Positions 44,096 to 52,806 of a stretch of 64,000 nucleotides of DNA are shown piece after piece (the first letter of the stretch is position 1; each line of letters starts with the position of its first letter). The notes below the pieces were generated by a model. That model saw only the letters and a list, made by a program, of their open reading frames with translations, ran no database searches and was not told the origin of the DNA. Source of the DNA: Rhodovulum strictum (GTDB lineage: Bacteria > Pseudomonadota > Alphaproteobacteria > Rhodobacterales > Rhodobacteraceae); assembly GCF_009649175.1 (NCBI RefSeq), contig NZ_WJPO01000001.1, forward strand, positions 124,001-188,000, in the 5' to 3' direction. Both the position numbers and the translations under genes were made by a program.

Positions 44096-45884
44096 GCAGG
44101 CCGACAAACACGGCCCGGCCCGCGCCATTGTAGCCGCGCACGGGTTCGTAGCTCTGGTCGAACAGGTTCTCGACGCGCAGATAGGCTTGGGCCCTGTCGG
44201 TCACCGCATAGGACAGGCCCAGATTGACCAGGGTGTAATCCGCGATGCCCGAGGGGCCCAGTGGCCAGGCATTGGTGTCCGTCCGGTCGGCTACCGCCTG
44301 AATTCCGATCTGGGCGTCCAGCCGGTCTGTCAGCCCGGCTTCCACCCCGAGGCTCAGATCGTGGCGCGGCACGCGGACCATGCGCCCGCCCGGATTGGCG
44401 GCATCGGTATAGGTATAGGCGCCGAACAGCGCCACCCGGTCCGAAACCGCGTGGCGGCCAGACAGTTCGATGCCCTTGCTGGTGGTGGTACCGGGAACCT
44501 GGTTATAGGTGCTCGTGCCGAAATCGAAGTCGATCAGATCGTCGATTTCGGTATGGAACAGCGTGGCCTTGACGAAGCTTTCCGGCCCGAAGCGCTTCTC
44601 GATCCCGATCTCGGCGCTGCGGCTTTTTTCGGGTTGCAGCGTCGTGCTGCCGAAGGGACCGAAGCGTTCATAGAGCGAGGGCGCGCGGTAGCCGGTGCCG
44701 ACCACCGCGCGCAGGATCAGGTCGTCCTGCACCCGCCAGGCAAGCGCCGCGCGGCCCGACAACTGGTTGTCGAAATCGGAATGGCTGTCATGGCGCAGCG
44801 ACAGCGCCAGATCGAGCGCGGGCGAGACGGCATATTGCAACTCGCCGAACGCGGCTGCGCTGTCGGCCTCGTAGCGGTCCGCGTCCAGTGCGGCCTTTTC
44901 CTCGGTCCAGTCCGCGCCGAAGGCCAGCGTCAGATCGGTGCCCAGGTCCATCCGGCCGAGATAGTCGATCCGCGTGCGCTCGCCGACAAAGCGTTCGGTG
45001 AAGCCGCCGGCATCGAAGCGGTCGGTCTCGACCCAGGACAGGGCAAACTGGTGCTCGACTGCGCCCGTCGCAAATTCGGCAAAGCTGCGCAGCCCGCGCC
45101 GGGTCTGGTCGATCTTGCCGGTGGGATCGACCGTCGAGCGGTCGTAATCCGACGTGCCGTCGGAATAGAGCGCCGAGAAGCCGATGCGCAGCTCGTCGGT
45201 CACGTCATAGGCGGCAAAAAGCACCAGCTGCGTCTGGTCGAAGCCGTCCTTTTCGGTATCCGAGGTGCGCGCCGAAAAGCCTTCGGACGTCAGCCGCGAG
45301 AAGGTCAGCGCGACTTCGCCGCGTTCGCCTTTCTGACCCAGATTGACCGTGGCGGCCCTGGTGTCGAAGCTGCCCGCCTCGACATTGGCCCGCCCCGAGA
45401 AGCCCGGCGCATCGGGACGCCAGGTGGTGATGTCGACAACACCGGCAACGGCATTCGAGCCGTAAAGCGCCGATTGCGTCCCCTTCAGCACCTCGATCCG
45501 GTCGGGCATCCCGGCGATCAGCGTGCCGAAATTGAACGCGGTCTGGGTGCTGGAGGGGTCGGTCATGTCCATCCCGTCGATCCGCACGCCGATATAGCTG
45601 CCGCCCAGACCCCTGAGCCGCAGGGTCGAGGTTGCCCCCAGCCCGCCATTCGCGGTGATCGACACGCCGGGCAACAGCGCCAGCGTCTGCCCGATGCTCA
45701 GACCGCCTGCGGCGATGTCGGCGCCGTCCAGCGTCTCGACCGTGGTGCCGGTGCGGTTGATCTCGATCGGTACGAGGCTGGCCGAGGCCGTGATCTCGTC
45801 CAGCAGCAGGCTTTGCTGTGCAAAGGCGGCAAGCGGGGTGAGGGCGGTGACGCCCAGCCCCAGGGCGATGGTCTTGCGAATCAT
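44082..45884 (-). CDS. btuB: TonB-dependent outer-membrane cobalamin receptor
   Basis: 600-residue outer-membrane receptor for vitamin B12: signal peptide MIRKTIALGLGVTALTPLAA, plug domain (LPGVSITANGGLGATSTLRL, then RIEVLKGTQSALYGSNAVAG), and a 22-strand barrel ending in the aromatic FVGLRASF. ATG 45884 is taken; ATG 45893 is equally possible. A cobalamin riboswitch precedes it and a btuF-like gene overlaps its end, which makes B12 the substrate. Confidence 0.9.
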   Translation of the reverse strand: MIRKTIALGLGVTALTPLAAFAQQSLLLDEITASASLVPIEINRTGTTVETLDGADIAAGGLSIGQTLALLPGVSITANGGLGATSTLRLRGLGGSYIGVRIDGMDMTDPSSTQTAFNFGTLIAGMPDRIEVLKGTQSALYGSNAVAGVVDITTWRPDAPGFSGRANVEAGSFDTRAATVNLGQKGERGEVALTFSRLTSEGFSARTSDTEKDGFDQTQLVLFAAYDVTDELRIGFSALYSDGTSDYDRSTVDPTGKIDQTRRGLRSFAEFATGAVEHQFALSWVETDRFDAGGFTERFVGERTRIDYLGRMDLGTDLTLAFGADWTEEKAALDADRYEADSAAAFGELQYAVSPALDLALSLRHDSHSDFDNQLSGRAALAWRVQDDLILRAVVGTGYRAPSLYERFGPFGSTTLQPEKSRSAEIGIEKRFGPESFVKATLFHTEIDDLIDFDFGTSTYNQVPGTTTSKGIELSGRHAVSDRVALFGAYTYTDAANPGGRMVRVPRHDLSLGVEAGLTDRLDAQIGIQAVADRTDTNAWPLGPSGIADYTLVNLGLSYAVTDRAQAYLRVENLFDQSYEPVRGYNGAGRAVFVGLRASF

Positions 45885-45962
45885 GTGTCCCATGTCCGTT
45901 GCGTGGCTGCCGGTGTGTCCGGCTGGCCTGTTCTGACTGCAAGTCCTTGGAAAGGTGTGGCT

Positions 45963-45995
45963 TTCCGCAGACGGTGAGGCATCACCACCGCGGAA
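45963..45995 (-). other. Hairpin between B12 riboswitch and btuB, possible expression platform
   Basis: TTCCGC pairs with GCGGAA and, inside it, GGTGA with TCACC, giving a two-part stem-loop about 40 bases downstream of the aptamer's B12 box and 80-110 bases before the btuB start. It has no U-run. It may belong to the switching platform or be an RNA-stability element. A second small hairpin (GCCGG/CCGGC) lies near 45907-45921. Confidence 0.4.
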
Positions 45996-46034
45996 GGACC
46001 GCTGCCCGCGCCGCACCCCGCGACGGGACCGGGT

Positions 46035-46205
46035 GATCGTCCTGGCAGGTCTCCTGGCTTGCGGGTCGTCGCTTGGCTGGCCTTCCCGGGCGCTGGCCCA
46101 GTGGCATACTCAGCCGCGCTCGCCGCTTACAGTTGCGGGGGCAGCCACGGAATTGGCCCGGGGGCCGCACCGTGTTCCCTTTTCATCACCCGGCCCCGGG
46201 GGAAC
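46035..46205 (-). promoter_or_regulatory. Cobalamin (AdoCbl) riboswitch upstream of btuB
   Basis: Read on the minus strand, the conserved blocks occur in the right order: GGGAACACGGTGCG, then GCCCCCGCAACTGTAAGCGG, GAGTATGCCACTGG, CGGGAAGGC and finally the B12 box AAGCCAGGAGACCTGCC at about 46060-46044. This is the textbook cobalamin aptamer; high B12 should shut off btuB and the overlapping btuF-like gene. The exact 5' limit is approximate. Confidence 0.95.
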
Positions 46206-46225
46206 GGATGAACCAAGACGGCTCG

Positions 46226-46254
46226 GGGGTAGTTCTGTCGGCGGGGGCTGTCAA
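46226..46254 (-). promoter_or_regulatory. Possible promoter of the riboswitch-btuB transcript
   Basis: A perfect TTGACA (46254-46249) lies about 50 bases upstream of the aptamer; with a 17-base spacer the -10 would be TACCCC, which is poor. A start near 46217 would place the riboswitch at the transcript's 5' end as expected. Confidence 0.35.
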
Positions 46255-46276
46255 GCGTTTGTGACCCGGTCCTTGC

Positions 46277-46295
46277 CCGGGCGCGTGGCGCCCGG
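46277..46295 (-). terminator. Hairpin directly after the last gene of the kinase-GTPase block
   Basis: An 8-bp stem CCGGGCGC / GCGCCCGG with a three-base loop begins at the base after the stop codon. No T-run, so possibly Rho-assisted. It separates the kinase-GTPase block from the btuB promoter on the same strand. Confidence 0.5.
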
Positions 46296-47021
46296 TCAGC
46301 GGCAGAGCGCGATCAGATCCGCGCGGGCCTCGGCCGGGGCAAGGATCAGCGCCGCCTCGCCGCGGAAGGCGACCCGGGCAAGAATGGCGCCCCCCTGTCC
46401 GGTCCCGGACAGGAACAGGCAGGAGGGGGCATCGCCATCCCCGCCGACGACCCCGGCCAGACCGGCCGCACCGGTCGCGGCAAAGCGTTCCAGCCGGGCA
46501 AGGGCCGGGGCGTCGCCGCTGCGCGCAACGATCTCGTCACCGGCCAGCCGCAGCCCGGCCAGCGCAAGGTCCAGCGCCGCGGCGACCGGATCGCCTTGCG
46601 GTCCCTGTCCGGGTCCGGCGAGCGCCGCGCCCAGCGCCTCGACCGAGCAGCCGATCGTCGTGGCGTCGATCCGGTCATGCGGGCGCCCGGCGTCGATGCT
46701 GATCTCGCGGGCACGGTCGAGAAATCTGCGGAACGGCCCCTGGAAGGCCGCTACGATCTGCGCGGCGGCATCGTCGCCGCTGGCAGGGCCGGGGTCGTCC
46801 ACCCCGGGGCCGCCCAGCGCCAGCAACCGGCGGCCTGCCACGAGCAGCACGAAGCGGTCGCCGGTCTCGTTGGTCAGGACCATCTCGCGGGGCAGGATGG
46901 TCTCCTCGATCTCGGTCAGCAGGACGGACACGATCCCGTCCGTCGCATCGGTCACGATCTGACCCGCATCGCTGCCCTTGAGCTTGGCAAGCTTGTTGTT
47001 GAGCCTGTCCAGACCGCTCAC
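46296..47021 (-). CDS. Unknown protein, last gene of the kinase-GTPase block
   Basis: 241 residues, no signal peptide or membrane segment, no motif that I recognise. The first 60 residues (MSGLDRLNNKLAKLKGSDAG and on) look helical and then form strands (REMVLTNETGDRFVLLVAGR); the middle is Ala/Gly/Asp-rich and the C-terminus again strand-helix. The start is GTG 47021 with GAGGG seven bases upstream, one base after the previous stop, so it is co-translated with the roadblock-like gene. By position it is probably an adaptor or effector of the GTPases. Confidence 0.7.
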   Translation of the reverse strand: MSGLDRLNNKLAKLKGSDAGQIVTDATDGIVSVLLTEIEETILPREMVLTNETGDRFVLLVAGRRLLALGGPGVDDPGPASGDDAAAQIVAAFQGPFRRFLDRAREISIDAGRPHDRIDATTIGCSVEALGAALAGPGQGPQGDPVAAALDLALAGLRLAGDEIVARSGDAPALARLERFAATGAAGLAGVVGGDGDAPSCLFLSGTGQGGAILARVAFRGEAALILAPAEARADLIALCR

Positions 47022-47022
47022 C

Positions 47023-47436
47023 TTATTGCCCTCGCGGGGATGCGGCGACGGGGTGGGCGGCGTCTTCGGTCAGGATCGCGTCGATCCCGCCTCGAAGCAC
47101 GTCCAGCGCCGCGTCCGGATCGGCGCTTGCCTCAAGCACACCGCACAGGGCCTCGTCGGGGGCGTCGGGGCTGCGCAGGAAAACCTCGATCCGGCCGCCC
47201 TGTACCGCGACCGCCTCGAAGACCGGCGCCGCCAGCGCCGCCTCGGCAGCCGCCGGGATCGGCCCGGTCAGCAGCCGCGCACCGCGCAGGCACACGGCGT
47301 CAAGGGCTTCCTGCGGCGGCACAGGAAGGTCGGAATCACTGCACAGCACGAGCCGGGATTTCAGGTCGACAAAGACAAGCGACCGGCATCCGGGGGTCGA
47401 TCGGCGCAGGGACTTTATGCGCTCGGCGGGAACCAT
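47023..47436 (-). CDS. Small protein with a possible roadblock/LC7 fold
   Basis: 137 residues. The order of predicted elements is helix (AERIKSLRRSTPG), two strands (SLVFVDLKSRLVLCSDSD), helix (QEALDAVCLRGARLLTG), three strands (FEAVAVQGGRIEVFLRS onward) and a last helix, as in roadblock/LC7 proteins that regulate small GTPases (for example MglB). No sequence signature proves this. ATG 47436 is used; in-frame GTG and TTG codons lie upstream in a 123-base gap that may hold an internal promoter. Confidence 0.55.
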   Translation of the reverse strand: MVPAERIKSLRRSTPGCRSLVFVDLKSRLVLCSDSDLPVPPQEALDAVCLRGARLLTGPIPAAAEAALAAPVFEAVAVQGGRIEVFLRSPDAPDEALCGVLEASADPDAALDVLRGGIDAILTEDAAHPVAASPRGQ

Positions 47437-47559
47437 CGCGCGCACTCTAGTCGATATTTCCAAAGCTTCCACAGCCAAAACGCGTTCCCTGCCGACTGGG
47501 CCTTCGAAAACAATTCCTTGCCGCGTTTGCGGCCGAATGCGCCGGGGCGCGGCGCGCCG

Positions 47560-48480
47560 TCAGCGCAGGCCGAGGCCCCAGGTCCGGCCGGCGGGCGGCC
47601 GGGCCTCGCGGCCGGGCGCGCGGTCAAGGGTCACACGCCGCGGCAGCACAGCCGCCCCGGTGCCCGTCTCGTCGGGTTGTGCCGTGCAGGGGGCAGGGGG
47701 CGGTGCCAGCGCGGCGGGGGCAAGCGGCGGCAGGGCTTCGGGGGCGGGCCCGCCGCGCAGGCCGTCCAGAAGCGCAAGGAACCGCTCGCAGAACGCCTCG
47801 GCGCCGCTGGCGGCCCAAAGCGCGCGGTCGGTCCTGCCCTCGACCGCTTGGGTCAGCGAGATCGGGAAACTCGCGGCGAACAGCCCCTCGGTTTCGCGCC
47901 GGACACGTTTCAGCACGCGCGCGCGGTCATCCTCGGTCAGAAGCTTGTCGCAACGGGTCAGCAACAGGAGGCTGGTGGCGCCAAGCCTGCCCGACAGGTC
48001 TTCCCAGACGGCGGCCTCGGTCTGGCGCCAGGCCTGGGTGGCATGGGTGCACCAGATCACGCCATCGGCCTGTCCGATCACGCCTTCCCAGACGGCCGCG
48101 TCCATGTTCGGGTCGGAAATGCCTGGCATGTCGATCAGGTCGCAGAGCCGCAGCAGGTCGGCCTCGACGAAAAGCTGGACCAGCCGGGTTTCGGCGGGCG
48201 AGACATCGGACAGCGCCGCGATGTCCAGCGGATGGATGCGCCCGTCGTGATCCTCGCGCCATGCCTTGTCGGTGCCGTAGGACAGCCGCACCGGCGGCAA
48301 CTGGGTCGCGGTCACCTTGACCGGCAGCGGGCTCTGGCCGATCAACAGGTTCGAAAGCGTGCTCTTGCCCGCGCTGAACTCTCCCATCAGGGCGATGCAG
48401 GGCTTCCTGGCCGCAGGTGGTGCAGCGGCCAGCGCCGCGCCGTCAGGGGCGAAATCGCCGGGAAGGGGGGGCTTGGTCAT
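47560..48480 (-). CDS. GTPase of the dynamin/Era-like superfamily
   Basis: 306-residue GTPase. G1 is GEFSAGKS (33-40), an upstream-type motif shared by dynamin-like proteins; G3 is DMPG (117-120); G4 is TRCD (175-178), a variant of N/TKxD. A candidate G2 threonine lies in KVTATQLPP. The last 80 residues are Pro/Ala-rich and end in an Arg-rich tail. It follows the large dynamin-like gene by 24 bases, so the pair may form a hetero-complex, as bacterial dynamin-like proteins often do. Confidence 0.82.
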   Translation of the reverse strand: MTKPPLPGDFAPDGAALAAAPPAARKPCIALMGEFSAGKSTLSNLLIGQSPLPVKVTATQLPPVRLSYGTDKAWREDHDGRIHPLDIAALSDVSPAETRLVQLFVEADLLRLCDLIDMPGISDPNMDAAVWEGVIGQADGVIWCTHATQAWRQTEAAVWEDLSGRLGATSLLLLTRCDKLLTEDDRARVLKRVRRETEGLFAASFPISLTQAVEGRTDRALWAASGAEAFCERFLALLDGLRGGPAPEALPPLAPAALAPPPAPCTAQPDETGTGAAVLPRRVTLDRAPGREARPPAGRTWGLGLR

Positions 48481-48504
48481 GTCTTTCCGCCTCGGGCTTT
48501 GGGC

Positions 48505-50577
48505 TCAGGCCGCTTCCTGGCGCATCGTTGCAACCGTGTTCTCGATCGCGAGCAATCGCTCCGCGCGCTCCTGATAGCCGAGTGCCGCGCCCAGATCCCG
48601 GGCAGTCGGTGCCGCCTTTTCGGCCAGCGCCGTCACGATCTCGCGCTGTTCCTCAAGGAAACCGGCAAGCGTGCGCATCAGGTCGGTGCGGATCGCCTCG
48701 GCATGGTCGTGACCCAGTTCGTCCAGGATCGGAGAGGTTTCCTCCCGGATCATCTTGTTGAACTCGGCCGCGAAGCTGCGATAGCCCTTGCGGCGCAGCC
48801 ACCAGCGGCGCCACCAGGTCCCCTTGACGTCCAGCGCGATGGTCTGGGCGATGGCGACCGGCGGATTCAGCCGGGGCGGTTCGGGCGGTTCGATGGCCAG
48901 CGCCTCGGTTAGCCCGAAGGCGGCGCGGTAGGTCGCGGCGACCTCGGCGGCGGCGGTTTCAAGGATCGCCCTGGCGTCGTCCTGGATACGTTTGCCAAAG
49001 ACCTGACAGGCCGAGCGCAGCAACAGCCGCAGCCCCGTCGGTTCATAGGACCAGACCGTGCCCTCGCCATGGCGTTCGAGATGCTCGATCAGCGCGGCCG
49101 TGGCGCGGTCGAGGAAATTGTTGTGCGACCGCTCCAGCCGAATGTAGAACTCGGCGCGCTGGGCGGCAAAGGCGGTTTCGAGCAGGGCGGTCGCGCGCCG
49201 TTCGATCTGGTCGAGGTCGCGCGAGATTGCGGCACAATCAAGCGTCACCGCCTGGCCGCCCGCCACCGCAAGCCCGATGGACCGCTGCGCCGCGGTGACA
49301 CCCCGGGCAAGGTTGCCGACGCTGCGGGCGATCCTGTCGATCGCCTCGCCACCGACACCCTCGGCGACGCGCTCGCCCAACGCGCGGTACAGTGCCGGGA
49401 TGCCCGACAGCGTCCAGATGCCATCCATCGCGGCCTGCGGGGCGTCGCCCGTGGCGCCTTCGGCACGCGCATAGGCCAGAAGCGCCTGGCGGCTCGCCTC
49501 GCTCATCTGCGACAGCGTGCCCTCCAGCGCGTGCTGGCCCCAGACCGCGCTGCCGAACAGGATCGGCGCGTCGGCCGGTCCCTCGTGCTTCTTCAGCGTG
49601 TCACGGATCGACTCGCGGATCTCGGCGATCTGGGATGCGGGATCGGGCAGTTCGTCGATGCGATTGACGAAGATCACCACCTCGCGCGCCTTGACCGCCG
49701 AGATCAGCCGGATCAGCGCCATGTCGACGCTGGACAGCGCCTGATGCGCCGACAGCACCAGCACGCACAGCCGGCTGTCGCGGATCGCGCCGATGGTGAT
49801 CTGTTCGCGCATCAGGAAGGTGTCGTTGACGCCGGGCGTGTCGCGCAGGCACAGTTTGAACGGCACATTGGCATGGGTAACGTGCAGGTCGGCCGCCTTG
49901 GTGATGTCGGCAAAGCGGCCACGCATGTCGAACGGCTCGCCCTCGTCCTCCTCGAAATCGTCGCCAAGGCAGACATAGCGTTCCACCAGTTCCTCGTCGA
50001 AGGTGCCGTAGCGGTGTTCCTGGCCCAGCAACAGTTCGAACCGGCGGCCCAGACGGCCCTTGGATTTCTCGCGCATCCGCTCGACCTGGCGGCGGACCTT
50101 CTCCAGTTCTTCCTCGGCACCGGCGCGGCTGGCCATTTCGCCCATGCGCCCGCCCTTCTCGATCAGGCGGTCCCATTCCTGCGGGTCGAAGAAGCGGAAA
50201 TTGGCCCCCGCGGCGGCGGTCGACCAGGCGGGCGACAGGTGGATCGAGGTGACGACCGAGGTCCAGGGGTTCACATCCGAGGGCAACAGCCCCGGCCAGC
50301 CCGCCATCGCGTTGATCAGCGAGGTCTTGCCCGCCTTGACCTGTCCGATGAAGGTTATCGAGGGCTCGACCATGTCGAGCTGCGCGGCCAGCCGCGCTGC
50401 GCCCCGGACGACGGTCGCATCGCCGATCTCGGCCAGGTCGGCCAGCGCCCGGCGCATCTGGTCCAGCCGCTCCATGAACCCGGCGAAACCGTCCATTCCC
50501 AGCGCCAGCAGCCCCGGATTGGCGGTCCGGGGGCGGGCCGCCGTCAATGCGATTCCTGCGCGTTCGTCCAGCGTCAC
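48505..50577 (-). CDS. Large dynamin-like GTPase with Trp/Arg-rich segment
   Basis: 690 residues. G1 GQVKAGKT (78-85), G3 DTPG (246-249) and G4 NRID (305-308) are all present; the unusually long G1-G3 interval contains a charged helical insertion (about 145-220). The C-terminal 350 residues are helical, as in the stalk of dynamin-like proteins, and include WWRRWWLRR (588-596), a candidate membrane-contact site. The start is GTG 50577 after an AGAGGGG site; the open frame beyond is not supported. Predicted to remodel or tether membrane, under control of the kinase/phosphatase upstream. Confidence 0.82.
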   Translation of the reverse strand: MTLDERAGIALTAARPRTANPGLLALGMDGFAGFMERLDQMRRALADLAEIGDATVVRGAARLAAQLDMVEPSITFIGQVKAGKTSLINAMAGWPGLLPSDVNPWTSVVTSIHLSPAWSTAAAGANFRFFDPQEWDRLIEKGGRMGEMASRAGAEEELEKVRRQVERMREKSKGRLGRRFELLLGQEHRYGTFDEELVERYVCLGDDFEEDEGEPFDMRGRFADITKAADLHVTHANVPFKLCLRDTPGVNDTFLMREQITIGAIRDSRLCVLVLSAHQALSSVDMALIRLISAVKAREVVIFVNRIDELPDPASQIAEIRESIRDTLKKHEGPADAPILFGSAVWGQHALEGTLSQMSEASRQALLAYARAEGATGDAPQAAMDGIWTLSGIPALYRALGERVAEGVGGEAIDRIARSVGNLARGVTAAQRSIGLAVAGGQAVTLDCAAISRDLDQIERRATALLETAFAAQRAEFYIRLERSHNNFLDRATAALIEHLERHGEGTVWSYEPTGLRLLLRSACQVFGKRIQDDARAILETAAAEVAATYRAAFGLTEALAIEPPEPPRLNPPVAIAQTIALDVKGTWWRRWWLRRKGYRSFAAEFNKMIREETSPILDELGHDHAEAIRTDLMRTLAGFLEEQREIVTALAEKAAPTARDLGAALGYQERAERLLAIENTVATMRQEAA

Positions 50578-50731
50578 CTTGCGACACCCCTCTTGACTTT
50601 GCGGAACCCGGGCAGGCCCGCCCGGATCCGGCCGCGCCAGGGCTGGTTGTCGCGGCCGTCGAAACAGTTTTTCCTGCGAAGATGTTCTGAGAGTGGCGAT
50701 CCCATGGCGTTCCCGCGGCGGTGCATGCGAT

Positions 50732-51853
50732 TCAGGCGGCCAGCCGCGCCTCGAAGCCGCGGCGCAACTGCAACAGAAGCGTGACGGCATCGGCGGCGGC
50801 GGTCTCGTCCTGTTCCAGCGTCAGCAGCAGAAGCATCTCGTTCGCTTCCAGAACATCCTCGGCCAGATCCCCGGCAAGCCCGGCCTCCTCGACGATATCG
50901 CCCAGCGCCCCGGCGGTGCGGGCGCAAAGCGCCAGAAGCGCCCGGATCCCGGCCGGGTCGTCGCCGTCGATCGCATCGGGGAAATCCGCGCAATGCGCGT
51001 CCAGCAGGTGGATCGCCCGTTCGGAAACCACGGCCTCGGGGTCCGGCAGCGCCGGGTTGCCCTGCGTTTCAGTAACCGCGTCGGCCAGCGACGGGCAGAC
51101 GGGGGACGCATCGACGGTCGGTGCCTCCATCGACAGCGACCGCAGCGCCGGGTGCCCATGACGGCGGATGAACAGATCCGCGGCGTCCTGGTCGGCACCG
51201 CGCCCCTGCTCGATCATGCGCGTCAGCGCCTCGAACAGCGCGGTCGCGCCGCTGCGCGCATGCAGCGCCGCGTCGGCGATCCCGGTGCCCGCCATGGCGG
51301 CGGCGGCCTGCGCGGTCGCAATCGGCAAGAGGCTGTGGAACTCGGTCTCGACCACCTCGCGCAGATCGTCGAGCCGCTCGTCCAGCACGCCGTGGCGCAT
51401 CAACTCATCGGCCTTGGTCAGCACCAGAAAGGCGTGATCCTTCAGATTGTCGGGCACCCGCGCCCAGACCTGCGCTTCGGCATGGCCAAAGCCCTGCGTG
51501 CACCACAGGATGATGTCGGGCGAGGTCTGCTCGATCGCGCCCGCGCTGGGCGTTCCGCTGCCCGGGGCCGGCAGTCCCAGTTCGATCACCACGAGGTTGC
51601 GAAACAGCACCGAAGGCGTTTCCGCGGGCTCGCCCCCCGGTCCAGGCGCCATCGCGGGGTCGGTCCGGCCGCACAGCAGCCGCGCCAGTTCCGACTTGCC
51701 GCTGCCTGCGGGGCCGGTCACGACCAGCCGCAGCGGTGCGCGCAGCCGCGCCAGCAGCCGTTGACCGTAGTCGCGCGCCTTTCCGGGCAGATGATCCGCC
51801 GCCACCGCCTGTTCAAGCCGCGACAGCACATCGCGGTCGAGCATCGCATTCAT
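50732..51853 (-). CDS. Degenerate P-loop GTPase-like protein
   Basis: 373 residues. A clear P-loop GPAGSGKS (47-54) and a G4-like TKAD (146-149) are present, but where DxxG should stand the sequence reads VIELGLPAPG, so G3 is lost. The C-terminal 220 residues are helical and acidic. It overlaps the PP2C gene by four bases (ATGA) and lies 154 bases before the dynamin-like gene. It may bind nucleotide without normal hydrolysis, acting as a regulatory partner of the two intact GTPases. Confidence 0.75.
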   Translation of the reverse strand: MNAMLDRDVLSRLEQAVAADHLPGKARDYGQRLLARLRAPLRLVVTGPAGSGKSELARLLCGRTDPAMAPGPGGEPAETPSVLFRNLVVIELGLPAPGSGTPSAGAIEQTSPDIILWCTQGFGHAEAQVWARVPDNLKDHAFLVLTKADELMRHGVLDERLDDLREVVETEFHSLLPIATAQAAAAMAGTGIADAALHARSGATALFEALTRMIEQGRGADQDAADLFIRRHGHPALRSLSMEAPTVDASPVCPSLADAVTETQGNPALPDPEAVVSERAIHLLDAHCADFPDAIDGDDPAGIRALLALCARTAGALGDIVEEAGLAGDLAEDVLEANEMLLLLTLEQDETAAADAVTLLLQLRRGFEARLAA

Positions 51854-52806
51854 TGCGCCCGCCTCCCGAAACTGAGAAGGAACCGTGCGGCCAGCGGCAG
51901 CGACCAGACCCGCCCTGCGCCGCGCCGCTGCGCCGCCGCGGGTTCGGGCCGCTTGACCGACCGTTCGGCCGGATTGGGCAGGACCGGGCGGCAGGGCCTG
52001 ATATCGGGTTGCCAGCCATGGGCGACGACCCGGATCACCGTGAAGCAGACATTGTCCTGCTCGGGATCGGCCAGCGTTTCCAGTTCCGAGAACAGCACAT
52101 TGGCGATCTCGGCGCTGGTGCGGCGGCGATGCTCGGCCAGGATGGCGCGCAGCCGGTTGCGGTCGATCGAGTCGAGCCCGTCGCTGGCGGCCACGATGAT
52201 GTCGCCCGCGGCCAGGTCGATCGGCCGGTCGGGGCAGTCGATCTGGTGGATCTCGGCCCCGGTCAAGGCCGAGGTCAGGCAGTTGCGGTCGGGATGGCTG
52301 CGCGCCTCGTCCGCGCTGAGCATGCCCAACCGCACCATGCTGTCGATCTGCGGCGCCAGCGAATGATCCTCGTTGATCTGGTGCAACTGGCCGTCGCGGA
52401 ACAGGAACAGCGGCGAATCCCCGACCGAGACCCAGAACAGCCGGTCCCGCGCGACCGCAAGCGCGATCAGCGTCGTGCCCATGCCGCCGGTCTCGGCATG
52501 GCCGCGCACATGCTCGGCGATGGATTCATTCGCCTCGCGCATGGCGGCGCGCAGGATGCCCGGCGCATAGCGGATGAAGCGGTCGGGATCGTCGCAGCGC
52601 AGCTTCAACTCGCTGAAGACCTCGGTCACCGCGATGCGGCTGGCCACGTCGCCCGCCGCATGCCCGCCCATGCCGTCGCCCAGCACCGCAAGGCCGATCT
52701 CGTCGCCGATGGTGAAATCGGCGATGATCGCGTCTTCCTGATGTTCGCGCCGTCCCTGGCCGATGCCGGTGGCTGCGTCGAGTCGCAGTTCAACCGCCGT
52801 TTGCAT
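51850..52806 (-). CDS. PP2C-family serine/threonine phosphatase
   Basis: 318 residues. Metal-site motifs of PPM/PP2C phosphatases are intact: HQEDAI near 23, LGDGMGGH near 44, GTTLIAL, VGDSPLF, SDGLDS near 210 and the final EQDNVCF. After the catalytic domain (to about 258) comes a Pro/Arg-rich linker and a basic hydrophobic tail (RVWSLPLAARFLLSFGRR) that could attach to membrane. It overlaps the FHA gene by 17 bases, so the phosphatase, FHA reader and kinase form one signalling unit. Confidence 0.92.
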   Translation of the reverse strand: MQTAVELRLDAATGIGQGRREHQEDAIIADFTIGDEIGLAVLGDGMGGHAAGDVASRIAVTEVFSELKLRCDDPDRFIRYAPGILRAAMREANESIAEHVRGHAETGGMGTTLIALAVARDRLFWVSVGDSPLFLFRDGQLHQINEDHSLAPQIDSMVRLGMLSADEARSHPDRNCLTSALTGAEIHQIDCPDRPIDLAAGDIIVAASDGLDSIDRNRLRAILAEHRRRTSAEIANVLFSELETLADPEQDNVCFTVIRVVAHGWQPDIRPCRPVLPNPAERSVKRPEPAAAQRRGAGRVWSLPLAARFLLSFGRRAQ

